From: an uncultured Acidobacteriota bacterium
Lineage (GTDB): Bacteria; Acidobacteriota; Blastocatellia; Pyrinomonadales; Pyrinomonadaceae
Assembly (NCBI GenBank): GCA_902826795.1
Contig: CADEGD010000002.1
Span: 7,552-71,551, forward strand
Direction of reading: 5' to 3'
DNA length: 64,000 nt
The notes below the pieces were generated by a model. That model did no database searches, was not told the DNA's origin, and saw nothing but the letters and a program-made list of their open reading frames with translations. Below, one piece after another: positions 17,930-27,038 of the stretch. Each line of letters opens with the position of its first letter. Position 1 is the stretch's first letter. Both the position numbers and the translations under genes were made by a program.

Positions 17930-18604
17930 ATGATCAAGCTTTCCAATCTCACAAAAACGGTTACCTCGGGGACTGAGGCATTGACGATCTTAAAGGATGT
18001 GTCGCTGACGATTCCGGAGGGCCAGTTCGTGGCGCTTACCGGCGCATCAGGCAGCGGAAAATCAACGCTGCTAGGCCTGATCGCCGGTCTGGATTCGCCC
18101 AGCTCTGGGTTGATCACGATCGATTACGATGAAGTCACCGCAATGAGCGAGGACGGCCTCGCACGTCTCAGAAGCGAGAAGATCGGCTTTGTGTTTCAGT
18201 CGTTTCACCTGATTCCAAGCCTTACGGCTTTCGAGAATGTGCTTATACCGATGGAGATACTCGGAGCGAACAACGCCAAAACACGAGCCGCGGCTTTGCT
18301 TTCCGAGGTTGGACTTTCGGAGCGCGGACATCACTATCCCAACGAACTGTCCGGCGGCGAACAGCAACGAGTAGCGATCGCCCGGGCCTTCGCCAATCAG
18401 CCAAAGATCCTGCTCGCTGATGAGCCGACCGGGAACCTTGATTCAAAAAACGGCCAGCACATATTTGAGCTAATGGAAAATTTGCACCGCCAGCGGAGCG
18501 TCACTCTCGTCCTGGTTACACACGATCCGTCCCTCGCTGCCAAAGCTCAGCGGCAAGTGGTATTGAAAGACGGGATGGTTGTCAGCGACGAGGTTAAGCA
18601 ATGA
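17930..18604 (+). CDS. ybbA: ABC transporter ATPase, YbbA/LolD type
   Basis: 224 residues. Walker A GASGSGKST, Q-loop FVFQSFHLIPSLT, signature LSGGEQQRVAIARA, Walker B ILLADEPTGNLD and the switch His in VTHD. ATG 17930 begins the conserved MIKLSNLTKTV. The stop overlaps the permease start (ATGA). With the FtsX-type permease it forms a MacB/LolCDE-class mechanotransmission pump rather than a classical transporter. Confidence 0.9.
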   Translation: MIKLSNLTKTVTSGTEALTILKDVSLTIPEGQFVALTGASGSGKSTLLGLIAGLDSPSSGLITIDYDEVTAMSEDGLARLRSEKIGFVFQSFHLIPSLTAFENVLIPMEILGANNAKTRAAALLSEVGLSERGHHYPNELSGGEQQRVAIARAFANQPKILLADEPTGNLDSKNGQHIFELMENLHRQRSVTLVLVTHDPSLAAKAQRQVVLKDGMVVSDEVKQ

Positions 18605-21123
18605 GATTTATCTTTAATCTCACAGCCCGAGAGATCCGCTCGTCATGGAAGCGGCTTTTGTTTTTCTTTTTGTGCATTGCTCTCGGCGTCGGATCTGTAG
18701 TCGCATTGCGTTCGCTGATCCAAAATCTGACGCGCGCCGTGGGAACGGACGCTCGAGCGTTGATGACGGCGGACGTCGAGGTCAGCTCGACCAGCGATTT
18801 CACGCCAGGTGATATCGCAAAGATCGAAGAGGTAGTAAATACATCGGGAATCATCGACGGCCGGAATGAAGCGATCACAACCGCTTCGATGGCACGGCCG
18901 GTCGATCCGGGAAATCCGAACACGCGATTTGTCGAACTTAAGGGCGTCGAACCGCCGTTCCCTCTCGTCGGTAACTTCGAACTCGACGGCGGACTGTCCT
19001 TTGGTCATAAACTGCTTGAGAACGGCGGAGCGGTCGTCGCGCGAATATTGCTCGAAGATCTCGCGGTTAAAGTCGGCGACCGGATAAAAATCGGCGAAGG
19101 CGAGTTCACCATTCGCGGATCGTTCGATCAGGAACCCGGCGGATCAAGCGGATTTCGGCTAGGAGCTCGCGTCTTTGTTGAGCGAAAAGCGTTCGACGAA
19201 GCAGGTATTACCCGCAACTCAGGCCGCGTGCGTCGTCGTATACTCTATCGCACGACGGACAACCCGACGCAGCTTGTCTCCGATCTGAGGAATGCTCTTA
19301 AAGGCACCACGATACAGGTTCAATCCTATCGGGAGACGCAAGAGAACATCGGCGAGCAATTCGCACGCACAGAAAATTATCTTGCGCTCACCGGATTGCT
19401 GATCCTCGTTCTAGGAGGCGTCGGCGTTTGGAATGTCGCCCGAGCTTTCGTCGAGCAAAAGCGAAAAACAGTTGCGGTGCTCAAGTGTCTGGGAGCGGGC
19501 GGCACGAAGATCATCTCCGTTTACCTTTTGCAGATACTTACGCTCGGTTTAGTCGGAAGCGTTTTCGGCATCGTACTCGCGCAGCTCGGACTGCTGTTTG
19601 TCCGCTCCCGCTTTGCCGCCGACTTACCTGAGAACATGTCATATGCGGTTGGTCTGTCGACTGCGATCCAGGGCGTGATCTTGGGCGTTCTGATCTCGAT
19701 GATCTTCTCGGCCTTGCCATTGCTTCAGGTCCGCAACATCAAGCCGCGGCTTCTGCTTCGTGACGAGAATAATGTCAGTCTTCGGCGTCTCGACCCGGTC
19801 AAGTGGATCATGGGCGGAGTTTCGATATCAGGCTTGCTCGCCCTAGCCGTTTGGCAAGCGGGGTCGATTCAGGTCGGCATGCTCTTTCTCGGTGGGTTAG
19901 CGGCCACGTCTGCGGTTCTCTACGTCGCAGCGATCTTGCTTACGCTCGTTCTTAAAAGATTGCGCTCATTTGGTCCTTTCGCGGTGTCGCAGGCCATTAA
20001 TTCTCTACATCGTCCTGGAAATCAAACCCGCATCATACTACTAGCCGTCGGACTCGGAGCTTTCGTCGTGCTCACGGTTCAGTCGTTGCAAGCCAACCTG
20101 CTGCGCGAGTTCGATTTCTCACGCAATCAGCGCCTTCCGAGCTTGTTTTTTGTTGATATTCAAAAGAGTCAGATCGAACCGCTAGCTGCCTTGGTCGCGA
20201 CTCGCGTGGATGAAGAGCCGGAAAAAACTCCGACCGTCCGAGCCCGCATTGCGTTCATCAATGGCCAACCGATCGACTTTCAGCAGCGAGAGGTTCGCCA
20301 GCAGCAAGGTCAGATCGGTAGAGAGTTTGCCGTAACGTACCGTGAAAACCTCGACGACAACGAATCAGTAGTGGCAGGCGATTGGTGGACGTCGACGGAT
20401 GGCGTTGCCGAGGTTTCTGTTGAAAAGGAAATGGCGGAAAGGTTAAAACTAGTACCCGGCGATTCGATCACATTCGACATTTCGGGACGAAAGATCACGT
20501 CCCGAGTCGCAAACATCCGCAAGCTCGACCTTCGTAACACGCGGACTGCGTTCGTCTTTGTTTTCCGTCCCGGAACGCTCGACTCTGCCCCACAGAGTTT
20601 CGCGGCAACCGTGCTTAACCGCATATCCGCGACTGACCGTCAGCGGCTGCAGCGAGATGTGCTTGCCGAGTATCCTAACGTTCAGATCTTCGATGTCGCT
20701 GACATCGTCGCAACTGTTCAGCGACTAGTTAACAACTTCGTTATTGCGATCTCGTTCGTCGGCAGCTTCGTAATTCTTAGCGGGATTTTGATCCTGATAG
20801 GCTCAGTTGCCTTAACAAAGTCCCAGCGCATCTATGAGAATGCCGTTCTCAAAACGCTGGGGGCAAAGCGTCTGACCCTCGCTGCTATCTTGTTTGCGGA
20901 GTATGGAATTCTCGGGTTGCTTTCAGGAGTGATCGGCTCGGGTTTTGCCGTTTTGCTATCGTGGGCGGTCAGTCGTTTCGTGATGGATATTTCGTGGGAA
21001 TTCGACCCGATCTTAACGCTAGTTGGAGTCGCGGCAACATTAGCGATCGTCATGACAGTCGGTGCGGCGGCAAGCTTCGACGTCCTCTTCCGAAGGCCTC
21101 TGCAAACGCTTCGATCGCAATAG
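18601..21123 (+). CDS. ybbP: FtsX-type ABC permease, YbbP-like
   Basis: 840 residues. One N-terminal membrane helix, a large periplasmic domain, a central block of three helices (around residues 255-365), more helices near 400-460, a second periplasmic domain, and C-terminal helices. This is the duplicated FtsX layout of YbbP. Likely works with YbbA on a lipid or lipoprotein substrate in the envelope. The neighbouring TesA-like esterase points to acyl-lipid handling, but substrate is unknown for the family. Overlaps ybbA by four bases. Confidence 0.87.
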   Translation: MRFIFNLTAREIRSSWKRLLFFFLCIALGVGSVVALRSLIQNLTRAVGTDARALMTADVEVSSTSDFTPGDIAKIEEVVNTSGIIDGRNEAITTASMARPVDPGNPNTRFVELKGVEPPFPLVGNFELDGGLSFGHKLLENGGAVVARILLEDLAVKVGDRIKIGEGEFTIRGSFDQEPGGSSGFRLGARVFVERKAFDEAGITRNSGRVRRRILYRTTDNPTQLVSDLRNALKGTTIQVQSYRETQENIGEQFARTENYLALTGLLILVLGGVGVWNVARAFVEQKRKTVAVLKCLGAGGTKIISVYLLQILTLGLVGSVFGIVLAQLGLLFVRSRFAADLPENMSYAVGLSTAIQGVILGVLISMIFSALPLLQVRNIKPRLLLRDENNVSLRRLDPVKWIMGGVSISGLLALAVWQAGSIQVGMLFLGGLAATSAVLYVAAILLTLVLKRLRSFGPFAVSQAINSLHRPGNQTRIILLAVGLGAFVVLTVQSLQANLLREFDFSRNQRLPSLFFVDIQKSQIEPLAALVATRVDEEPEKTPTVRARIAFINGQPIDFQQREVRQQQGQIGREFAVTYRENLDDNESVVAGDWWTSTDGVAEVSVEKEMAERLKLVPGDSITFDISGRKITSRVANIRKLDLRNTRTAFVFVFRPGTLDSAPQSFAATVLNRISATDRQRLQRDVLAEYPNVQIFDVADIVATVQRLVNNFVIAISFVGSFVILSGILILIGSVALTKSQRIYENAVLKTLGAKRLTLAAILFAEYGILGLLSGVIGSGFAVLLSWAVSRFVMDISWEFDPILTLVGVAATLAIVMTVGAAASFDVLFRRPLQTLRSQ

Positions 21124-21124
21124 A

Positions 21125-22495
21125 TCAGTTTCCGTTTTGAAACGGATGCTCGGCTAGGACGGCTCTCATGCACACTTGGCCGAACAGTGTTTCCAAATAT
21201 GCCCCGAACCGGTGTAAAACAGGCACGAGGTCTTTTTTATCGACTGCGGCGTGCACTTCTTCGTTGAATCTCTCAAAGGTTTCTTCGTCTTTGTAGTGAA
21301 GGAAGCGAATCGTAATGGTGACAAAATCCGCAAGCTCCTGCTTGAGGCCCGCTACCTTTTCCTTAACCGGCGATTCTTCAGCCGTCTTCACGGCTTTCAA
21401 TATTTGCCAAAGGTGTTCGCGAAGTATCAGCGATTGATCAAGCTTGACCTGAAAACGCGGAAAGAAGTCGAACAGAGTCGCCTTTGGATCGATAGTTTGC
21501 GCAAGGTCCAAAAGAATCTGCTGCAAGCTGTCAAGCAGCAGCGAGTAAGCTGTTTCGGTACGAGCGAATACCGAGGTCGGCGGCAAAACCCCAGTGATGC
21601 CGCGGAGTTCCTGCTGAAACACCTTCTTCAATTCAAGCGATGCGCCGTAAGACGCGCTGTCCAACGAATTGAATAATGCGGCTTCTTCATTCGGATTTTT
21701 TTCGAGGCGTAAGTTGATCTGGTCGATCATGCTGCGGGCCTGATCGTGTACGGCCGAAAGGATTAGCAATGCGGGCTTGATCGGCTCGTCATCGCGCATC
21801 ATTCGCCCGACGATCTCAAGATATCGGAGGGCGGCCGCGACCTTTGGAACGACCTCGAAGTAGTCGACGCGATCCGAAAGGTCGATGTCATCACGCTCGA
21901 ACAATGAGCGTAGGCCCCAAGGCAGGTAAGCGTAAGAGCCATCGATCGAGTAGCGTCTAAATCTGCTATCAACCGGATCTTCATCGAGCCGGTTCGTTAA
22001 AGCTGAGATGAAAGCCTGCCACTCGCCCGTGGAGATCGCTGCTGTCCGCGCATGCGAATCCGCCAACATCAGGGCATCCCGGACGATGCGTGAAAATGTA
22101 TTGATCTGATCTTGTCGGACACCCATTTCGCCGAGCAGCGGATCGGACACGGACCGCTGCAGCCGCAGAGTCAGCTTTGATATGTGAAGTAACGAAAGCG
22201 TCAGTATCCGAAACTCGCGGCTTAGATCTAGCGCCTGTGATCGATTCTCGCCGGCGAATGTCGGCTGGCAGGTTGCTGCGAACGATCGAATCCCAGCGAG
22301 CCATGCTCCGATCTCGAAGACAGTCTCGTGGACGTCTATAGGCGGAAGAACACGAGGCGTCTCCGAAGTGATCGATTCGGGCGAAACGACAATAGGCGAA
22401 GATGGAGAAGATGTTGTAGTCAGTGTGTCCAAGTTTGAGGCCTCTAGTGGAAAAATCTCGCGGCGGGGGCTTTTGATGAGGAAAGCCAATATCAT
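21125..22495 (-). CDS. Unknown helical cytoplasmic protein
   Basis: 456 residues, no signal peptide or membrane helix. After a Ser/Thr/Pro-rich start it is almost all predicted helix with heptad-like Leu spacing (for example LSREFRILTLSLLHISKLTLRLQRSV and LLDSLQQILLDLAQTI). I do not recognise the family. It converges on ybbP with one base between them and is divergent from rdgB. The best guess is a scaffold or regulatory protein; no catalytic motif is visible. Confidence 0.6.
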   Translation of the reverse strand: MILAFLIKSPRREIFPLEASNLDTLTTTSSPSSPIVVSPESITSETPRVLPPIDVHETVFEIGAWLAGIRSFAATCQPTFAGENRSQALDLSREFRILTLSLLHISKLTLRLQRSVSDPLLGEMGVRQDQINTFSRIVRDALMLADSHARTAAISTGEWQAFISALTNRLDEDPVDSRFRRYSIDGSYAYLPWGLRSLFERDDIDLSDRVDYFEVVPKVAAALRYLEIVGRMMRDDEPIKPALLILSAVHDQARSMIDQINLRLEKNPNEEAALFNSLDSASYGASLELKKVFQQELRGITGVLPPTSVFARTETAYSLLLDSLQQILLDLAQTIDPKATLFDFFPRFQVKLDQSLILREHLWQILKAVKTAEESPVKEKVAGLKQELADFVTITIRFLHYKDEETFERFNEEVHAAVDKKDLVPVLHRFGAYLETLFGQVCMRAVLAEHPFQNGN

Positions 22496-22549
22496 TTATA
22501 TCGTTACTACGCGATAATGGCAATGTTTTTCTATCGGATCGGGCATTTT

Positions 22550-23170
22550 ATGACCTCAAGTAATATCCCAAAATCCATTCTTATCGCGACAGGTAACAAA
22601 GGCAAGATTCGCGAATTCGAGCAGCTTTTGCTGCCGTTGAATATTCTTCTTGTAAAGCTTGATGAGCTGCCCTTTATTGCAGAACCTGAGGAGACGGGCA
22701 CGACTTTTCACGATAACGCAAAGCTCAAGGCGGAGTATTACGCGACTCGATCAGGCCTGTGGTCGATGGCCGATGATTCTGGCCTTGAGATCGATCATCT
22801 AAAAGGCGCGCCCGGCGTGCTTTCGGCTCGATATGGGGGAGCCGATGCATCCTATAGTGAGAAGATGCGGCTTGTTCTAGATAAGCTTGCCAGCACGACA
22901 GAGTCTGAGCGAAGCGCCCAGTTTGTGTCCGTTATTGCTCTCGCCGATCCGTCCGGAACCGTACGCTTGATCGCGGAAGGAGTCTGTCGCGGCTCGATAG
23001 CAGATGCACCCCGCGGCACGCATGGTTTCGGATACGACCCGATCTTTTTGCCGGCCGGATTCGACCGCACATTCGGTGAGATGAACGATGAAGAAAAACA
23101 AAGCTTGAGCCATCGCGGAAAAGCGTCGATTCAATTTATTCGCAAAATGTCCGATTTTACGGGCGTCTGA
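22550..23170 (+). CDS. rdgB: dITP/XTP pyrophosphatase (RdgB/HAM1)
   Basis: 206 residues. It hydrolyses non-canonical purine NTPs and so keeps inosine and xanthine out of DNA. Substrate-binding [11 protein letters not shown], catalytic [26 protein letters not shown] and the late SHRGKA are all present. The start at 22550 (MTSSNIPKS) was chosen over two upstream in-frame ATGs because a GATAAT box at 22513-22518 lies across the first of them. Confidence 0.9.
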   Translation: MTSSNIPKSILIATGNKGKIREFEQLLLPLNILLVKLDELPFIAEPEETGTTFHDNAKLKAEYYATRSGLWSMADDSGLEIDHLKGAPGVLSARYGGADASYSEKMRLVLDKLASTTESERSAQFVSVIALADPSGTVRLIAEGVCRGSIADAPRGTHGFGYDPIFLPAGFDRTFGEMNDEEKQSLSHRGKASIQFIRKMSDFTGV

Positions 23171-23171
23171 C

Positions 23172-23200
23172 TTGACCAATCTATTTTTCGCCTGTAAATT
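23172..23200 (+). promoter_or_regulatory. Promoter of tRNA-Pro
   Basis: TTGACC at 23172-23177 and TAAATT at 23195-23200 with a 17-bp spacer. Expected transcription start is about 23207, six bases before the tRNA. It begins right at the stop codon of rdgB. Confidence 0.65.
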
Positions 23201-23212
23201 CCTATATGAAAA

Positions 23213-23289
23213 CGGGGCGTAGCACAGCCTGGTAGTGCGCACGGTTTGGGACCGTGAGGCCGCAAGTTCGAATCTTGCCGCCCCGACCA
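23213..23289 (+). tRNA. tRNA-Pro (UGG)
   Basis: 77 bases including an encoded CCA. The 7-bp acceptor stem is CGGGGCG (23213-23219) with CGCCCCG (23279-23285). The D-arm contains AGCCTGGTAG; the anticodon stem CACGG / CCGTG encloses TTTGGGA with anticodon TGG at 23247-23249. The T-arm GTTCGAATC is canonical. Discriminator A at 23286. Confidence 0.97.
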
Positions 23290-23397
23290 ACAGGCTGGCT
23301 TAAAACCCTTTGCCCGCAAAGCCGATTTTCAGATCTTTCTGGCAAAACCGTTCGACCGAATTTTTACTTATCTAAAACCTTGGAGGTTACCTAAATT

Positions 23398-23685
23398 ATG
23401 GCTCGTTTGACTCAGACTCAGATCATCGCCGCTCTTTCCGAGACTTCAGGACTTAAGAAGACCGAAGTTAAAGGCCTTATGGACTCGCTCGCAGAAATGG
23501 CGATCAAAGAAGTTAAGAAGAATGGAGAATTCACCGTTCCCGGCTTCGGCAAACTCAAAAAGACCAATCGCAAGGCCCGCGAAGGCCGCAATCCGGCAAC
23601 CGGTGCTGTGATCAAGATCCCAGCCAAAACCACTGTTAAATTCAGCTTGGGCAAAGCGATGAAAGATTCGATCAGCACCAAATAA
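23398..23685 (+). CDS. hup: HU-family DNA-binding protein
   Basis: 95 residues, full HU length. Helical N-terminus (TQTQIIAALSETSGLKKTEV), the PGFGKL turn, the GRNPATGAVIKIPA arm tip and the KFSLGKAMKD C-terminal helix. It bends and compacts DNA as a dimer. Strong ribosome-binding site TTGGAGG. A clear terminator follows. Confidence 0.95.
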   Translation: MARLTQTQIIAALSETSGLKKTEVKGLMDSLAEMAIKEVKKNGEFTVPGFGKLKKTNRKAREGRNPATGAVIKIPAKTTVKFSLGKAMKDSISTK

Positions 23686-23710
23686 ATCTCACGACAGTTT
23701 TACTTTACGA

Positions 23711-23742
23711 AGCCGCCGAATTAGTTCTCGGCGGCTTTTTTT
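23711..23742 (+). terminator. Intrinsic terminator after HU gene
   Basis: Perfect 9-bp stem AGCCGCCGA / TCGGCGGCT followed by a run of seven T. Confidence 0.93.
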
Positions 23743-23905
23743 CATTTTTTGGGCGAAAAGACCGAATTGCGGTCAAAAAAAGTGATGACTTTCCGATTTG
23801 GATTTGTTACGATTTCTATACAGATTAGGCAAGCGTTTCGGGAACACAATATTCACAGCAACATCCACGTGAAGCCCAACATCTAATAGATGTAGTGGAA
23901 AAGTG

Positions 23906-23934
23906 TTTACAAAACCACAATATATTGTTATGAT
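23906..23934 (+). promoter_or_regulatory. Strong sigma-70-type promoter
   Basis: TTTACA (23906-23911), 17-bp spacer, TATGAT (23929-23934). This places transcription start near 23941, downstream of the in-frame ATGs at 23903, 23930 and 23933, and so argues for the GTG start at 23990. Confidence 0.75.
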
Positions 23935-23989
23935 GCAGAATCTGGAATTATTAGACAAGGGGCAACTTTACCGAAAAGGAGAGAACAGA

Positions 23990-24238
23990 GTGGCAGCAGC
24001 TAAACCAATGACTTTGCAGGAACGCATTCTGCAAATCGATCATATCCAGGCTCGCCGTTACGCTAAGCTAACGGGCGATACGATGGAGATCGCTACTGAA
24101 GGGATCATTAGACATCTACGGGCTTGTGTCCGTATGGACGTGAATCCGGACGCCTCGGCGGTCCGCGAGATCATAGATGATGCAATAAACGGTCGACGCG
24201 TTTTCGCGGAGACTTCAAACGACCTTCTAGCCGCTTAG
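23990..24238 (+). CDS. Small unknown protein
   Basis: 82 residues from GTG 23990, with AAAAGGAGAG six bases upstream. Content: QERILQIDHIQARRYAKLTGDTMEIATEGIIRHLRACVRMDVNPDASAVREIIDDAINGRR. It is compact and helical with alternating charge, and I do not recognise it. Its own strong promoter and terminator show a free-standing, probably well-expressed gene, a pattern often seen for small DNA- or RNA-associated proteins. Confidence 0.65.
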   Translation: MAAAKPMTLQERILQIDHIQARRYAKLTGDTMEIATEGIIRHLRACVRMDVNPDASAVREIIDDAINGRRVFAETSNDLLAA

Positions 24239-24265
24239 GATTTACTCGCAACAGCAATACTTTGA

Positions 24266-24291
24266 AGCCGCCTCTTTCGGGCGGCTTTTTT
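24266..24291 (+). terminator. Intrinsic terminator
   Basis: Stem AGCCGCC / GGCGGCT with a short pyrimidine-rich loop, then six T. It ends three bases before the stop of the convergent membrane-protein gene. Confidence 0.9.
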
Positions 24292-24293
24292 CT

Positions 24294-26078
24294 TTACTTT
24301 AGCCGGGCTTTGTAAAGAGTATGTCCGCCGACTATTTCGCCATCATCAAGTTCGTAAAACTCTTCCAAATTAGATAGATCGAACCGATCCCAGTTCGGCA
24401 CAACGACGTATCTTATCAGCGGATTCGAGGCTCGCTCTTTATTGAACTTCATCCTGTATAAGCGATATCGCTCGACCTCGTCAGCGATCTCACCGTAGGT
24501 TAGCGGCTTTGATTCCGTTGTCAGTCTGTCAGTATGTCTCCCCCAGCCAAATAACGCGATCTGAGAGACGAAATCGTTCTTTAGAAGATGGTCTAGTCCG
24601 CGATCGTCAATCCCTTGATAATGGAGCTGCTGATAATAACGCTCTTTGCTTTCTTCCCAACTCAAACCGGCGAAAACGTGCTGATGCCGCGCCCACAAAA
24701 TATTCTGCGGTGCGACCGTCGGCATATCGTCCGCGAACAGCCAGTCATATGACAGAACCGTCGAGCGATGCGGATCGGGCTCTGACGCAGCGAGTTCCTC
24801 TAAACGCTTCGCTACTGGCAGGGCCTTGTCGCGATCGACGTTTGCTTCATCAAGCACGCGAACGGTGTAGTGACACTCGACGAATCCCCACGCAGTAACG
24901 ATCACCATCGCTGACGCACAAATTATCCGTATGCTCGTCCTTCCCTGTCCAAGTTTGTTCTTCCACAACAATCCGATCGCCACTATTAGCCCGAGCATCG
25001 CGACGTAGTTTCCGATGAAGACCTGATAATGGATCGGCTGAAGCGAGCGGCCCGTGATCACTTGTTGGTTAAAGACGGCAAACGGGACCAGGGCAAGAGC
25101 GATCGCGAAGAGAGTTGAGATATCACGAATAGATATGACCTTCCTGACGAGCCCGATCACAATAAGAAACAATGTTGCCAGGGCTATCCATTCAGGCATT
25201 CGGTTAAGGTCGGGCATTCGCGTGTGGACGAGAAGCTGAACGTGGTCCAACGTGTCCGCCCGCTGAGAGAGCAAATATCCATATGGAAGCAGCACCGCGG
25301 CCCACGCCGCACTTAAGATTCCAAGTGCCTTGATATCACTACGAAAAGTCTCCGGACGCTCCATGATCCAGGCAATGAAAAGACACGCCAGAAAAGCAAA
25401 TGCCGTGGTCCATGTGTAGAAATATGAATAGACACAGTATGCAAAACAGACCGTGGCGAGAGATCCGTAAAGAAGCCTTCGAGCACCATTCGACAGATAC
25501 ATCCAGAGAAACCCGACCATGGCGAAGAACGCCGGCATCGTGAGCGCAGGAATGTATCTGCGAAATCCCGGAAAGTATGGATACGAGAAACCGTCGAAAA
25601 GTATCTCGGGCAACGCACCTTCACCTGCGGCCAATGCCCCGAGCGCAAAAGTCGCCAGCGCTCCGACCATCGCGAACCAATGATCGCCCGTAAATCTTCC
25701 TATGAACCAAAAAGCCGCAAGTGCCGCGAGAAAGCCTGCAAGTCCGCCCGCGACGGTCATCGCCCATGGCGTACCGATACCAAAGAGGCGTGCGGGAATT
25801 GCGATGGTGTATGGAGCCGCGAACTGAATCGAAAAAAGCGATTCGGGCTGAGGTGTTTCCGGCGTATCATCGCGGCCTGAGTAAGGATCGTTCTTACGCG
25901 GCCGTCCATCGACAAGCGCTCGAACGTAAGACGCGTAAGCCACCTCGTCTATATCGTTATACGCGTAGTGCCCGTTCCACTCGCCGCCGCGCATGTAGAA
26001 CATCTTGAACTGCGGGTACAAACAAAACACCGCGAGGAACACCGCCGCGACCACTCCAAATCGCCACTTCAGCTTCAT
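24294..26078 (-). CDS. Polytopic membrane protein, GT-C-like
   Basis: 594 residues. One N-terminal helix, then an external loop with an acidic pair (NDIDEVAYASYVRALVDGRP), about nine further hydrophobic helices (to about residue 400) and a soluble C-terminal domain of about 190 residues. This order resembles GT-C lipid-sugar-dependent glycosyltransferases, whose catalytic Asp lies in the first loop. No family is recognised with certainty and no substrate can be given. It is monocistronic. Confidence 0.6.
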   Translation of the reverse strand: MKLKWRFGVVAAVFLAVFCLYPQFKMFYMRGGEWNGHYAYNDIDEVAYASYVRALVDGRPRKNDPYSGRDDTPETPQPESLFSIQFAAPYTIAIPARLFGIGTPWAMTVAGGLAGFLAALAAFWFIGRFTGDHWFAMVGALATFALGALAAGEGALPEILFDGFSYPYFPGFRRYIPALTMPAFFAMVGFLWMYLSNGARRLLYGSLATVCFAYCVYSYFYTWTTAFAFLACLFIAWIMERPETFRSDIKALGILSAAWAAVLLPYGYLLSQRADTLDHVQLLVHTRMPDLNRMPEWIALATLFLIVIGLVRKVISIRDISTLFAIALALVPFAVFNQQVITGRSLQPIHYQVFIGNYVAMLGLIVAIGLLWKNKLGQGRTSIRIICASAMVIVTAWGFVECHYTVRVLDEANVDRDKALPVAKRLEELAASEPDPHRSTVLSYDWLFADDMPTVAPQNILWARHQHVFAGLSWEESKERYYQQLHYQGIDDRGLDHLLKNDFVSQIALFGWGRHTDRLTTESKPLTYGEIADEVERYRLYRMKFNKERASNPLIRYVVVPNWDRFDLSNLEEFYELDDGEIVGGHTLYKARLK

Positions 26079-26285
26079 AAGGCAAAAGAAAAAGGTAGCA
26101 CACGCTTGGCGGGTTGTCCTTTTTCTATCCCTTGTGCATTTCGTGGAGATCTCCCCAGTCGATGAATCTGCCGGTGATGGGGCTTGACGATTTGTATCGG
26201 AGCGCGATGGTGGTAATCTTCACGTATAAGCTCGGAACTCGTTCCGCCTCAACCCTTAAGATATCTAGATCACGGAGTTTAAGTA

Positions 26286-27008
26286 ATGCGTGCAAAGTTC
26301 GTTTTTGTTCCGCTTGTGATCATCGGCCTTCTCTCCGGCATAACGGCGCAATCCGAAGACCCCGAACTGATTGAAGGAAAAGTTATAATCGTGCCCGACG
26401 GCGACGAGATCCGCGTGAAAAGCTCTGATGGAAGGGCTTACACCGTTCGCCTTCACGGCATCGACGCACCGGAGACCAAGCAGGATTTTGGAGCGGCCGC
26501 AAGAAAAGATCTTGAGGCTCGTGTGCTGGGAAAAGAGGTTAAGGTGATCGTCCACCGTAAGGACTCACAAGGACGATATATGGGCACTGTTTTCTTTGAA
26601 GGACAAGATATTGGGGTTCGAATGCTTGAAAACGGAAGCGCTTGGCATTATAAAAGAGTTAGCGGCGAACAGTCGTCAGAGGCTCGTGTTCGTTATGCCA
26701 AAGCGGAATTGAAAGCACGCGATGCCAAGCTAGGTTTGTGGGCCTCCGCAATGCCGATGCCGCCATGGGAGTTTCGCGAAGAATTTCCGGACGGTATTGA
26801 TAGCTCCGAACCAAACGCTTCGGCGATGCCCTTACCGGTAGCATCAGGTCCGATGCCCGAGAAGGCCGGATCGGCGGAGATGACGCCTCCTGAGGCGAAA
26901 CAAGACGGGAGAATCTACACGCTCGGACCTCGCGGTGGATGCTACTACTTAAACGGCTCCGGATCGAAAGTTTACGTGAAGGACAAAAGCCTCTGCAATA
27001 AACCTTAA
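26286..27008 (+). CDS. Secreted thermonuclease-fold nuclease
   Basis: 240 residues with signal peptide. The staphylococcal-nuclease OB fold spans about residues 28-155: the Ca-binding and catalytic region PDGDEIRVK and VRLHGIDAPETKQDFG, then RKDSQGRYMGTVFFEGQDIGVRMLENGSAWHYKR. A linker rich in Pro, Ala and Met leads to a C-terminal module TLGPRGGCYYLNGSGSKVYV ending in Cys. The next gene carries the same module. Likely a secreted or periplasmic DNase/RNase. Confidence 0.87.
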   Translation: MRAKFVFVPLVIIGLLSGITAQSEDPELIEGKVIIVPDGDEIRVKSSDGRAYTVRLHGIDAPETKQDFGAAARKDLEARVLGKEVKVIVHRKDSQGRYMGTVFFEGQDIGVRMLENGSAWHYKRVSGEQSSEARVRYAKAELKARDAKLGLWASAMPMPPWEFREEFPDGIDSSEPNASAMPLPVASGPMPEKAGSAEMTPPEAKQDGRIYTLGPRGGCYYLNGSGSKVYVKDKSLCNKP

Positions 27009-27038
27009 AGTATTTCGAACAAAGGAGGAGCAAGATAA

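Noticed and set aside
23131-23319. Minus-strand frame containing [14 protein letters not shown]
   Set aside because: This peptide is the well-known artefact of translating a tRNA-Pro gene antisense; the tRNA accounts for it.
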